Shown here in pieces: positions 6,461 to 15,033 of a stretch of DNA of 41,979 nt. A program made the translations under genes and the position numbers. Position 1 is the stretch's first letter. Every line of letters begins with the position of its first letter. The notes under the pieces are model-generated. The model was not told the DNA's origin. It saw nothing but the letters and a program-made list of their open reading frames with translations, and did not search any database. Source of the stretch: Treponema sp. (GTDB lineage Bacteria; Spirochaetota; Spirochaetia; Treponematales; Treponemataceae); contig JAILHD010000048.1 of NCBI GenBank assembly GCA_024696155.1, positions 1 to 41,979 on the forward strand, read 5' to 3'.

Positions 6461-8263
6461 TTGGCAGGCCGAATTTCCAAAGAAACAATAGACGCAATTA
6501 CCTCGCAGGCAGATATAGTAAACATTGTTGGTGAATACACAAAGCTTGAACGCCGTGGACCAAATGACTGGTGGGGATGTTGTCCGATTCACGGAGAAAA
6601 AACTCCATCCTTCCACGTAGACGGAAATAATCACTTTTTTAATTGCTTTGGCTGCCACAAAGGCGGAACTGTAATCACTTTTCTGATGGAAATGGAAAAA
6701 ACTTCATTCTACGACACGGTTTTAAATCTTGCAAAACGCACGGGAATCGAAGTTAAATACGAAGACGGAGGAGCTCCCCAGCAGAATTACGTTCAGGACA
6801 ACACAGTAAACGAACTTTTAGAACTTTACGACCGCACAGCCACAATGTTCAGTTATTTTCTTCTGGAAACTGAACAGGGAAAGCAGGCTTTAAAATACGC
6901 ACAGAGCCGCGGACTTTCTCGCGAAATCATAGAAAAATTCAAGCTTGGTTTTGCACCAGCAGACCGCCGATGGCTAAAGCACTTTTTAAAATCAAAGAAT
7001 TACAGCGATGAATTTCTTGCAAAATCGGGACTTTTTAGCAAAAACTATCCGGATGTTACAATTTTTTCTAACCGCCTTATGTTCCCGATTTTTAACCGCA
7101 AAGGTCAGGTAGTTGCCTTCAGTGGCCGCGCCATGCCTCCAGATGACAAGGAACGAAAGTACATCAACTCACCAGAACTTCCAACATATAAAAAGCGAGA
7201 CACTCTCTTTTATTTTAACTTTGCAAAAAACGCAATCCGTCAGAATAACAAGGTTATTGTCTGCGAAGGTAATATGGACTGTATTGCCTATCATCAAAGC
7301 GGACTGGAATATGCAGTTGCACCGCTTGGAACCGCTTTTACAGAAGAACAGCTTAAAATTCTTCAGGGCTTTGCAGATACAATTCTTCTTTCTTTTGACT
7401 CTGATGATGCAGGCCAGGCAGCAACAAAAAAAGCCATTCTTATGTGTCGAAGAAACGGTCTTACAGCACGTGTAATTCAGCTTAAAGGCGGAAAAGATCC
7501 TTCCGAAATCCTGAATAAATTCGGAAAAGAAAACTTGACTGCCCAGGTAAACAGTGCTATATTAGACAGCGATTATTTTTTAATTAGACTAGGTGAAAAA
7601 TACCCTGTGGACACTCCTGAGGGTAAAACAAAGGCTGCGCTTGAATATTTTGAGTACATCGACTCACTACAGTCTGACATTCAAAAAGAATCATGTCTTG
7701 ACCAGTTAAGTCAGGCATTCAATCTAAAACCGGAGGCTGTAAAAAGGGATTTTAACAATCGTAGTCAGGCCAAAGAGCGCGCAAACTTCCGGCAGGAAAT
7801 CAACACAAAACCACAGAATGCAAAAATTAAACCAGATGCGGAACTCCGCGGTTTAGTAGCAGTTATAGCCGACCTTAACCAGTTTATGGTTCTACGCCAG
7901 GAATTGACCGAAGATGATTTCAAAAACCCTATAGCCAAGCAGTTTTTTCATATACTGGAGGAATGTTCAAGCGAAGATTCATTTTCGATAAATTCGATTC
8001 TTTCAAAATGCACCAATGAAGGCCTTGTAAGTTTAATTACTGACTTTCTTTCTTCTGATTTAGCTAAGAGTAGTGATGCAGGTACCATTGTCAGGGATAC
8101 CATTAAATTAGTAAAGAAAAATAAACTCAACGATCAGCGAGAAAAATTGATGCAACGCATAAGGAATTATCAGATAGTTACCGATGATGATAGAAAGCAG
8201 TTGAACAATCTTCTGGCTCAAAAACTTGAACTTGACCGACAGGTTCAAAAATTACAAAAGTAA
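6461..8263 (+). CDS. dnaG: DNA primase
   Basis: Synthesises RNA primers at the replication fork. The 600 residues show the N-terminal zinc finger with ligands C41, H44, C62 and C65, then the RNA-polymerase core with SRGLSREIIEKFKLGFAP and FSGRAM. The TOPRIM domain has VCEGNMDCIA (acidic E) and LSFDSDDAGQ (DxD). A less conserved C-terminal helicase-binding domain follows from about residue 460. Translation starts at TTG 6461, well placed after AAAGGAGA at 6447-6454. It precedes rpoD by 10 bases, the widespread dnaG-rpoD arrangement, here without rpsU in front; mltG and the MBL gene take that place. Confidence 0.97.
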   Translation: MAGRISKETIDAITSQADIVNIVGEYTKLERRGPNDWWGCCPIHGEKTPSFHVDGNNHFFNCFGCHKGGTVITFLMEMEKTSFYDTVLNLAKRTGIEVKYEDGGAPQQNYVQDNTVNELLELYDRTATMFSYFLLETEQGKQALKYAQSRGLSREIIEKFKLGFAPADRRWLKHFLKSKNYSDEFLAKSGLFSKNYPDVTIFSNRLMFPIFNRKGQVVAFSGRAMPPDDKERKYINSPELPTYKKRDTLFYFNFAKNAIRQNNKVIVCEGNMDCIAYHQSGLEYAVAPLGTAFTEEQLKILQGFADTILLSFDSDDAGQAATKKAILMCRRNGLTARVIQLKGGKDPSEILNKFGKENLTAQVNSAILDSDYFLIRLGEKYPVDTPEGKTKAALEYFEYIDSLQSDIQKESCLDQLSQAFNLKPEAVKRDFNNRSQAKERANFRQEINTKPQNAKIKPDAELRGLVAVIADLNQFMVLRQELTEDDFKNPIAKQFFHILEECSSEDSFSINSILSKCTNEGLVSLITDFLSSDLAKSSDAGTIVRDTIKLVKKNKLNDQREKLMQRIRNYQIVTDDDRKQLNNLLAQKLELDRQVQKLQK

Positions 8264-8273
8264 GGGAAAATAG

Positions 8274-10115
8274 ATGGCCGACACACTCGATTCTACTATT
8301 GAGAAACTTCTTGAATTTGCTAAGTCAAAATCGTTTATTACATGGGACGAAATCATTGAACGCCTGGGACAGGATTTTGTAAACCAGGACGAACTGATGG
8401 AGCCTGTTCTTGATAAACTTAAAGAAATCAACCGAGAACCTGTAGAAACAGGCATTATTGGTGTTGATGACGTTGGACCTGGCGATGATGAAATTGAAGA
8501 ATCAGACGAAGATGACGATTCAATGATTCTTGAAAACGATGATGAAGATAGAGTTCAGGATGATTCTGTAGCCGAAATTGAAAAGGCAGAAAAAGCTGCT
8601 TCTAAATCAAAGCTTGTAAATAGCGATAAAGAAGCAAGTATTGATGATCCAATCAGACTTTATCTTCGCGAAATTGGACGCGAAAACCTCCTTACAGCAG
8701 AGCAGGAAATTGAACTTTCGAAGGCAATGGAGCAGGGAAACAACATCATTAAAGATGTTATCAAAAATTCTGGTATTATGATTCCAGAATTCTTTGCAAT
8801 TGCACAGAAGGCCTTTACACGTATTGATATTCACGAATCAGGAAAAACCCGTAAAGAAATCAACGAAGAAATGGCAGATAAAAAGCGTCTTCGCGGATAC
8901 TACGGAGAGCACTTAAAACCTGTATTACCTGAAATCAAGCAGTACATGAACATTAAAAAACAGCTTTTTGAAGCAGAGCAGTCCAGCTCAATTTTTAAGG
9001 ATGCACAGCTGGTTGATCTTCGTGGAAAAATTCTTGAAGAGCTTAAAAAAGTTGACATTCAGTCAGAAGAACTTGATAAATTTACTCAGAAATATCGTGA
9101 TGCAGTAATCAAGATTGAGGAATATCACCAGAAACAGGAAAAGAAGATGAAGGAACTTCGTATTTCTAATCCTTCTGAACTTCGTAACCTTGGTCGTAAA
9201 ATTTCAATCCGTTCGCAGGCTGTAATTCTTGAAAACGAACTCAATATGAGCGCTGACGAAATCCGCGAAATCTATACACAGATTCAGAAGATTGACCGTA
9301 AGCTTCATCGTCTTGAATACGAGTTTGAAAACAATGTAGAAGACATTCTTGTAATGGCTCAGAACATCGAAAAAGGCCGTGTAATGATGGAAAAGGCTAA
9401 GAACCGCCTTATCAACGCAAACCTCCGACTTGTAGTTTCCATTGCAAAAAAATATACAAATCGTGGTCTTCACTTCTTTGACCTTGTTCAGGAAGGAAAC
9501 ATTGGTCTTATAAAGGCTGTAGAAAAGTTTGAATACCGCAAGGGATTCAAGTTCTCTACATACGCTACATGGTGGATCCGCCAGGCAATTACACGTTCTA
9601 TTTCTGATCAGGCACGTACAATCCGTGTTCCAGTTCATATGATTGAACAGATTAATAAAGTTGTTCGCGAAAGCCGCCAGCTTATGCAGAAACTTGGACG
9701 CGAACCAACTGATGAAGAAATTGCACAGCAGCTTGGCTGGAATGTTGCAAAGGTTAAGCAGGTTAAAAATGTTGCACGCGAACCAATTTCTCTTGAAACT
9801 CCAATTGGAGAAGAGGAAGACTCAATCCTTGGAGACTTCATTGAAGATAAGGAAGTTGAAAATCCTGCAACACAGACTGCATTTACATTGCTTCAGGAAC
9901 AGCTTAGAACTGTTTTGAATACACTTCCACCACGTGAGCAGGAAGTACTTAAGATGCGATTCGGTCTGGAAGACGGCTATTCACTTACACTTGAAGAGGT
10001 TGGCCTTTACTTTGATGTAACCCGCGAACGTATCCGTCAGATTGAAGCTAAGGCTTTGAGAAGACTTCGTCATCCACGACGTGCAAACGGTCTTCGCGAT
10101 TACATTGAAACCTAA
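8274..10115 (+). CDS. rpoD: primary RNA polymerase sigma factor (sigma-70, RpoD)
   Basis: The housekeeping sigma factor. The 613 residues comprise region 1.1, a very acidic linker (about residues 62-95) and region 1.2 ([17 protein letters not shown]). A long non-conserved helical insert follows (about 150-370). Region 2 is at about 377-445 ([20 protein letters not shown] and the promoter-melting [16 protein letters not shown]). Region 3 comes next, and region 4 has [15 protein letters not shown] and the -35-reading helix [17 protein letters not shown]. The presence of the insert marks a group 1 sigma. A GGGA site precedes the ATG. Its near-perfect -10-reading helix agrees with the TATAAT-like boxes seen through the window. 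Confidence 0.98.
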   Translation: MADTLDSTIEKLLEFAKSKSFITWDEIIERLGQDFVNQDELMEPVLDKLKEINREPVETGIIGVDDVGPGDDEIEESDEDDDSMILENDDEDRVQDDSVAEIEKAEKAASKSKLVNSDKEASIDDPIRLYLREIGRENLLTAEQEIELSKAMEQGNNIIKDVIKNSGIMIPEFFAIAQKAFTRIDIHESGKTRKEINEEMADKKRLRGYYGEHLKPVLPEIKQYMNIKKQLFEAEQSSSIFKDAQLVDLRGKILEELKKVDIQSEELDKFTQKYRDAVIKIEEYHQKQEKKMKELRISNPSELRNLGRKISIRSQAVILENELNMSADEIREIYTQIQKIDRKLHRLEYEFENNVEDILVMAQNIEKGRVMMEKAKNRLINANLRLVVSIAKKYTNRGLHFFDLVQEGNIGLIKAVEKFEYRKGFKFSTYATWWIRQAITRSISDQARTIRVPVHMIEQINKVVRESRQLMQKLGREPTDEEIAQQLGWNVAKVKQVKNVAREPISLETPIGEEEDSILGDFIEDKEVENPATQTAFTLLQEQLRTVLNTLPPREQEVLKMRFGLEDGYSLTLEEVGLYFDVTRERIRQIEAKALRRLRHPRRANGLRDYIET

Positions 10116-10128
10116 GTTAATTTTCGCA

Positions 10129-10158
10129 TGAGGGTGGGGTAATTTTACTTTATCCTCA
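10129..10158 (+). terminator. stem-loop after rpoD, rich in G-U pairs
   Basis: Transcribed rightward, TGAGGGTGGGGT (10129-10140) pairs along all 12 bases with ACTTTATCCTCA (10147-10158) around a 6-base loop, using four G-U pairs. There is no T run after it, so it may be a processing or 3'-end-protecting hairpin rather than a classic terminator. It could not form on the opposite strand because of the wobble pairs. Confidence 0.45.
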
Positions 10159-10194
10159 ATATATAGACTTAAAATCGTATTTAATGTATAGTTT

Positions 10195-10200
10195 TATAAT
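10195..10200 (+). promoter_or_regulatory. -10 box for the coiled-coil/zinc-ribbon gene and rnpB
   Basis: TATAAT, with a start site expected near 10207 and an AAGGA ribosome site before the ATG at 10221. No convincing -35. It may drive both this gene and rnpB, since I find no clear promoter between them. Confidence 0.4.
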
Positions 10201-10220
10201 ATTTTAATAAGGATAGTTAC

Positions 10221-11153
10221 ATGGTAACAGAAGTTTTTGACAATTTAAAAGATTTACAGAACATTCTTGTAGAAAAATATGCTTTGGAAGCAAAGGTTTC
10301 TGAAGCTCCAAAACAGCTTTCTAGCCAGGATGAACTTTTAGCGCGTCTTAAAAAAGAATACATTGCAAAAAATACAGAGTATGATGAACTTAAAGAAAAA
10401 GTTGGAGTACTCAAAGTAGATTTAGACGAGGCTGTAAAATCAAGAGAAGCTGGTGAAAAGGGAATGGATAATATTACTACTCACCGTGAATATGAAGCTC
10501 TTGAAAAACAGATTGCCGAAGCAACTGATAAAGAAAATAATATCCGCAAGGATTTGCAGAGAGAAGAAAAACGTCTTTCTGAATTGAATGAAAACCTTAA
10601 GAACTATGAATCTATGATTTCTTCTCAGGAATCAGATTTGAATGCAAGCCGCCAGTCATTGGACAACACAATTGCAGGCTACAACTCACGCATTGCAGAA
10701 CTTCAGGCAGAAGAAGACAAAATCTCTCAGAATGTAGATAAAGAAATCCTTTTCAAGTTCCAGCGCATTATTCAGCGTAACTCTGATGGTATCGTGGCTG
10801 TTCGTAATGGTGTATGTACAGGATGTCACATGATTCTTCCTGCACAGTTTGCAAACATCGTTCGCGTTGGCGATAACATCAACTTCTGTCCATATTGTAG
10901 CCGTATCCTTTATTACGAAGAGGTTGCAGAAGACGAATCAGAGAACTACTTTGACATTAATGCAGCCGGAAGCCTCGCCGATCTTGACGATGACTTTGAA
11001 GACGAGGAAGAAGACGAAGATATGGATAACGGAGATGAAACAATCTCTGATTCATACGATGATGATGATTCAGATTTGTCTGACGAAGACGAAGATGATA
11101 ATTTGTCTGACGAAGATGAAGAGGAATCAGACGATGACTCTGATTCAGAGTAA
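10221..11153 (+). CDS. coiled-coil C4 zinc-ribbon protein with long acidic tail
   Basis: A 310-residue cytosolic protein of the COG1579 type (the group containing Helicobacter HP0958). Residues 1 to about 185 are a long heptad-patterned coiled coil. A zinc ribbon follows with CTGC and CPYC (about residues 196-220). From about residue 232 to the end nearly every residue is Asp, Glu or Ser, an unusual extension. Family members have been linked to RNA or protein binding and, in Helicobacter, to flagellar regulation and export; the role here is unknown. The tail contains a 27-bp in-frame direct repeat unit (11074-11089 copied at 11101-11116). Its stop is only 17 bases before the RNase P RNA, so the two probably share a transcript. 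Confidence 0.82.
   Translation: MVTEVFDNLKDLQNILVEKYALEAKVSEAPKQLSSQDELLARLKKEYIAKNTEYDELKEKVGVLKVDLDEAVKSREAGEKGMDNITTHREYEALEKQIAEATDKENNIRKDLQREEKRLSELNENLKNYESMISSQESDLNASRQSLDNTIAGYNSRIAELQAEEDKISQNVDKEILFKFQRIIQRNSDGIVAVRNGVCTGCHMILPAQFANIVRVGDNINFCPYCSRILYYEEVAEDESENYFDINAAGSLADLDDDFEDEEEDEDMDNGDETISDSYDDDDSDLSDEDEDDNLSDEDEEESDDDSDSE
11074..11116 (+). repeat. 27-bp-period direct repeat in the acidic tail
   Basis: The 16-mer ATTTGTCTGACGAAGA occurs at 11074-11089 and again at 11101-11116, a spacing of 27 bases or nine codons, keeping frame and coding LSDEDE twice. It suggests the acidic tail grew by local duplication. Confidence 0.8.
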
Positions 11154-11170
11154 TTGATTTTTGAAAAATT

Positions 11171-11578
11171 AGATAGGATATAACCGCTTTGCTGCTTTGT
11201 GATGATACAGCGCAGCAGTGAGGTAAAGTCCGGGCTCCATCGGAAAAAATGCCGGATAATAACCGGGCAAAAACTGGCAGCTGCAGAACTTCTGCAAAGC
11301 CCTGTTTTTGACAGACAGTGCAACAGAAATTGTACCGCCCGCTGCAAAGCGAGTAAGGGTGAAAAGGTGGTGTAAGAGACTACCGGTCAGGCTGGTAACA
11401 GCCGGCGCTTGTAAACCTCATTTGGAGCAAGGTTAAGCAGCAGTAAGGTTTTTCCGAGCCTTATACTGCGGGTAAACCGCTGGAGCAGACTGGTAACAGT
11501 TCTGCGTGGATAGATGGTTATGCGTATGTTTTGATTTTTCGGAACATACAGGACAGAACCCGGCTTATTGTCCTATCT
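11171..11578 (+). ncRNA. rnpB: RNase P RNA (bacterial type A)
   Basis: Catalytic RNA that trims tRNA 5' leaders. Conserved blocks in order are AAAGTCCGGGCTCCA, CAGTGCAACAGAAA, AAGGGTGAAAAGGTGG with GTAAGAG, CTGGTAACAG, ATAGATGG, and the 3' block ACAGAACCCGGCTTAT. Ends are set by helix P1, AGATAGGA (11171-11178) pairing with TCCTATCT (11571-11578). P2 is ATAACC (11180-11185) with GGTTAT (11516-11521). A hairpin GTATGTT/AACATAC (11524-11530, 11543-11549) fits an optional P19. In the 5' conserved block one extra T is present (GAGGTAAAGTCC instead of GAGGAAAGTCC). It lies 17 bases after one gene and 21 before the next, and a T run follows P1. Confidence 0.96.
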
Positions 11579-11586
11579 TTTTTATT

Positions 11587-11592
11587 TATAAA
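11587..11592 (+). promoter_or_regulatory. -10-like box 7 bases before the TPR gene
   Basis: TATAAA at 11587-11592 with seven bases to the ATG at 11600, which has no ribosome site. If used, the transcript would start at or beside the start codon. The sequence here is very AT-rich, so chance is possible. Confidence 0.3.
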
Positions 11593-11599
11593 TTAAAAA

Positions 11600-12550
11600 A
11601 TGAAGAGTACAGAGAATACAAATCTTTACAAAATCCGAAATATGAAGCTGCTTAAGATTTCTAAAATTATAGCAGCAGTTTTTTTTGTACTTCTTGGTAT
11701 TTTGCTTGCCTTTTACATCATTTCTGAAAATCAAAAAAATAATATAAGCATTAGAAATATCAAAAAAGCCTGGAACGATAACTACGACTACCAGACTGTT
11801 TACGACATCAGTAAAAAATTCATTCAGGACAAGCCTTTTAATAATACTGCGTTAATTTACAACAGTTACGCAAGCTTCTTTTTGTCTCAGTCACAATTAG
11901 AAAATCAGAAATCTCAGGAATTTCTTGATGAATGTATTACAAACCTAAGAATTGCAATCTACAATTCAAAAAAATCTATTCAGCCGCAAATTTATTACAT
12001 GCTTGGAAAGGCATATTTTTATAAAAACACACTTTCAAGTCATTATTATTCTGACCTTGCCGTAAAATATCTGCTTTTAGCAAAAGAAAACGGATATGAG
12101 GCAGATGACATTCCCGAATATCTTGGTTTAAGTTATGCAACTCTTGGAATGACAATGGAAAGTATTTCTTCTTTTACAGAAGCTTTACTGATCCGTGAAT
12201 CTGACACACTTTTACTTTCTATTGCTGAACAGTATTACAAAACAAAAGAATACAATGTTTCAAAACAGTACCTTTACAGGGTGATAAATAATAGCAAAAA
12301 TGATAATATTATTATAAAAGCACGCAATTTAATGGCTTCTATCTTGATTGATGAAGAAAAATATGATGAGGCGCTGCAAGAATTTAATAATGTTTTGCAA
12401 AAAACAGCAAATTCCGCTGACGCACATTATGGAATTGGTGTAATATATGAGAAACAGGGCAATATTGTAAAGGCAAGGGCCGAGTGGCGCAGTGCGCTGA
12501 GGGCACAGGCAAATCATCCTGGAGCTTTGCAAAAAATGTCCGAAAATTAA
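11600..12550 (+). CDS. membrane-anchored TPR protein
   Basis: A 316-residue protein with one N-terminal membrane anchor (about residues 20-42) and a helical repeat domain outside the cytosol. Several tetratricopeptide-like units are visible, the clearest being [35 protein letters not shown] and [20 protein letters not shown] near the C-terminus. TPR proteins act as scaffolds; its place 40 bases before mreB suggests a role with the cell-elongation machinery, though this is inference from position. ATG 11600 has no ribosome site; a second ATG at 11642 ([10 protein letters not shown]) would begin right at the anchor and is a fair alternative. Confidence 0.75.
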   Translation: MKSTENTNLYKIRNMKLLKISKIIAAVFFVLLGILLAFYIISENQKNNISIRNIKKAWNDNYDYQTVYDISKKFIQDKPFNNTALIYNSYASFFLSQSQLENQKSQEFLDECITNLRIAIYNSKKSIQPQIYYMLGKAYFYKNTLSSHYYSDLAVKYLLLAKENGYEADDIPEYLGLSYATLGMTMESISSFTEALLIRESDTLLLSIAEQYYKTKEYNVSKQYLYRVINNSKNDNIIIKARNLMASILIDEEKYDEALQEFNNVLQKTANSADAHYGIGVIYEKQGNIVKARAEWRSALRAQANHPGALQKMSEN

Positions 12551-12590
12551 AGATAAAATTATTCGAAAAAAAATATGTGGGAGGACTCTG

Positions 12591-13628
12591 ATGAGTTTTT
12601 TAGATCATTTTTCTACTGACATTGGTATTGACTTAGGTACTTGTAATACATTGATTTATGTGCGCGACAAGGGAATCGTAATTGATGAGCCTTCCGTAAT
12701 TGCTGTAGAACGCGGTACAAAAAAGATTGTAGCTGTAGGTTCAGAAGCTAAGCGCATGCTTGATAAAACTCCTGGAAACATTATTGCAATTCGACCTCTG
12801 GCTGATGGTGTTATTGCAGACATCGACAGTACAGAAAAGATGATTAAATACTTTATTTCAAAAATTATCCCACGACATCAGATTTTCAAATCTGTACGAA
12901 TGAAGATTGGTATTCCTTCCTGCATTACAGATGTTGAACGCCGTGCTGTAATCGAAGCAGCAGTAAAAGCTGGTGCAAAGGAAGTTGAAGTAATTGCAGA
13001 ATCACTTGCTGCTGCTATTGGTGCAGAAATCCCGATTTTTGAACCAGCTGGACATATGGTTTGTGATATTGGTGGTGGTACATCCGAAGTTTCTGTAATT
13101 TCTTTGGGTGGTATGGTTGTTACTCATTCTATCCGCGTTGGTGGTGATAAGTTTGATGAAGCAATTGTAAAACACGTAAAGAATGTACATAACCTTATTA
13201 TTGGTCAGACAGCCGCAGAACGCCTTAAGGTTCAGATTGGTAATGCTGCCCCAGAAAAAACAATCGAAAAGATGGAGCTTAAAGGTACTGATGCTGTAAC
13301 AGGTCTTCCACGCCGTCTTGAAATAGACAGTGTAGAAGTTCGTGAAGCATTGAAAGAACCGGTAAGTAAAATTGTAGAAGAAATTAAGATTGTTTTGAGC
13401 GAAACTCCTCCAGCACTTGCTTCTGATATTATTGAACGCGGTATTGTTATGACTGGTGGTGGTTCTATGCTTCGTGAACTTCCAAAACTCATTTCTAAAG
13501 AGACTGGAGTTCCTGTAATTCTGGTAGAAGAACCTCTTAAATGTGTTGCATTGGGAGCAGGTAAGGCATTTGAAATGTTTAAGGATATGTCTTCTGAACG
13601 CTCAATTTACGACAGCCTTAACGACTAG
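12591..13628 (+). CDS. mreB: rod-shape determining actin homologue MreB
   Basis: A bacterial actin that forms membrane-bound filaments directing lateral cell-wall synthesis. The 345 residues show phosphate-1 motif [12 protein letters not shown] (about residues 12-23), connect-1, phosphate-2 motif [12 protein letters not shown] (about 157-168) and the adenosine motif [13 protein letters not shown] (about 284-296). A strong GGGAGG site lies 6 bases before the ATG. It leads the mreBCD-mrdA-rodA series, all on one strand with tiny gaps or overlaps. The strong ribosome site, unlike the weak ones of some neighbours, suits a highly expressed filament protein. Confidence 0.98.
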   Translation: MSFLDHFSTDIGIDLGTCNTLIYVRDKGIVIDEPSVIAVERGTKKIVAVGSEAKRMLDKTPGNIIAIRPLADGVIADIDSTEKMIKYFISKIIPRHQIFKSVRMKIGIPSCITDVERRAVIEAAVKAGAKEVEVIAESLAAAIGAEIPIFEPAGHMVCDIGGGTSEVSVISLGGMVVTHSIRVGGDKFDEAIVKHVKNVHNLIIGQTAAERLKVQIGNAAPEKTIEKMELKGTDAVTGLPRRLEIDSVEVREALKEPVSKIVEEIKIVLSETPPALASDIIERGIVMTGGGSMLRELPKLISKETGVPVILVEEPLKCVALGAGKAFEMFKDMSSERSIYDSLND

Positions 13629-13633
13629 ACAAC

Positions 13634-14512
13634 ATGGCAAGAAAGAATAAAGGCTTCAAGTTCGGCTTTGCAGAATTTATTTTTATCCTCCTTGTAGTCA
13701 TTTCTTCTACAATGCTGACATTCAATTCAGGAAAATTTGTACTTAGCTTTAAGAAAATTGGATTTTCTGTATTTTCTTCAATTGAAAAGTGCGTTTTTTC
13801 TGTAACTGATGGTGTTACAAATACAATTACCTCTGTAGCTGAACTTAGAAAGTTAAAAAAAGATTATAATGAGCTTGTATTAAAACTTGAAAACTATGAA
13901 AAAATGCAGCGAAGTAATGTTGATATCCGAAAGGAGAATGAACGGCTTCGTGAACTTTTGGATTTTTCTGTAAGCACAGAAGAAAAAAATATCCCGGCAC
14001 AGATAATTTCCCGTGAACTTGATAATAACTTTTCTTATCTTACAATAGATAAGGGTAGTATAAACGGAATTAAAAAGAACATGCCTGTTCTTGCTTACCA
14101 GAACGGAAACCGTGGGCTTGTAGGAAAAATTGTTCAGGTTGGAACATTTGCAAGCCTTATTATGCCTGTTTACAACACAAGCAATAACGTTTCTGCGCGT
14201 ATTCAGAATACACGCGACTTAGGCCTTGTAACAGGGCAGGGTAATCCAGATTTGCCACTGCAGATGCGTTACATAAGAAAACGTGTTGCACAGGAACTTA
14301 ACTTTGGTGATGTTATTGTAACTTCTGGAGAAAACGATAATTACATGCGTGATGTTCAGATTGGTACAATTTCTAAAATCACTGTTCTGGACTACAACTC
14401 ATCTTTGAATATTGAAGTAACGCCTATAATTGATTTTTCGAGACTGGAAAATGTAATTGTAGTAAATCAGAAAGAGCTTAATGATAAACATCTTCAGGAG
14501 GAAAAAGAATGA
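13634..14512 (+). CDS. mreC: rod-shape determining protein MreC
   Basis: A bitopic periplasmic partner of MreB, PBP2 and RodA. The 292 residues have a short cytosolic basic start, one membrane segment (about 12-35), a coiled coil (about 70-115, including LRKLKKDYNELVLKLENYEK) and two beta-barrel halves marked by YLTIDKGSINGIKKNMPV and GLVTGQGNPDLPLQMRYI. The domain order and length fit the family. It starts 5 bases after mreB and overlaps mreD by ATGA. Confidence 0.95.
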   Translation: MARKNKGFKFGFAEFIFILLVVISSTMLTFNSGKFVLSFKKIGFSVFSSIEKCVFSVTDGVTNTITSVAELRKLKKDYNELVLKLENYEKMQRSNVDIRKENERLRELLDFSVSTEEKNIPAQIISRELDNNFSYLTIDKGSINGIKKNMPVLAYQNGNRGLVGKIVQVGTFASLIMPVYNTSNNVSARIQNTRDLGLVTGQGNPDLPLQMRYIRKRVAQELNFGDVIVTSGENDNYMRDVQIGTISKITVLDYNSSLNIEVTPIIDFSRLENVIVVNQKELNDKHLQEEKE

Positions 14513-15033
14513 CAAAATCATTACTTGTAAGTACTTTTATTCTTTTTTGCTCGGTAATAATTGAATCATCAATTCTTTCAAATATTACATTTCTAATGGT
14601 TGTTCCAGACCTCGTTCTTATCTGCTGTGTTTATTTTTCACTTTTGAACGGAAAAATTGCGGGTGAAACAACAGGATTTATTTCCGGATTACTTTTGGAC
14701 TTTGTAACAGGAATTCCTTTTGGATTTAACTGTCTTTTTAGAACAATTATGGGATATATTTTTGGCAGTTTTACAGAAACTGTTTTGCTCAAAGGTCTTG
14801 TAATTCCGATGGTAACGATAGGAATTGCAACTTTGCTCAAATCTCTGCTAGTTTCTGCAGTAACAGTATTCTTTCCAAATGTAAATATCTTCCATCCTGG
14901 AATTATTTCTCAGGAATTTTTGTTTGAATTTGTTTTAAATATTGTTCTGGCACCAATTGCATTTAAGTTTTTGAGTTTCTTTAATAATCTTCTTGAAATT
15001 TCTACAACTCAGGATAAGGTAGATAATGTATAG
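14509..15033 (+). CDS. mreD: rod-shape determining protein MreD
   Basis: A small, very hydrophobic 174-residue protein with about five membrane segments. The FISGLLLDFVTGIPFGFNCL stretch and the following FRTIMGYIFG match the weakly conserved core of MreD. Its position between mreC and mrdA makes the assignment safe. It overlaps mreC by 4 bases (ATGA) and mrdA by 8 bases, so the order is likely translationally coupled. AGGAGG lies about 10 bases before the ATG, inside mreC. Confidence 0.93.
   Translation: MTKSLLVSTFILFCSVIIESSILSNITFLMVVPDLVLICCVYFSLLNGKIAGETTGFISGLLLDFVTGIPFGFNCLFRTIMGYIFGSFTETVLLKGLVIPMVTIGIATLLKSLLVSAVTVFFPNVNIFHPGIISQEFLFEFVLNIVLAPIAFKFLSFFNNLLEISTTQDKVDNV

Noticed and set aside
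9204-9638. Minus-strand frame of 144 residues inside rpoD
   Set aside because: Antisense to the highly conserved sigma region 2; composition is that of a complementary-strand artefact.
10946-11347. Minus-strand frame of 133 residues with a run of serines
   Set aside because: It is the antisense of the acidic-tail codons (GAT/GAA read as serine on the other strand) and then runs through rnpB. No ribosome site and no protein-like pattern.
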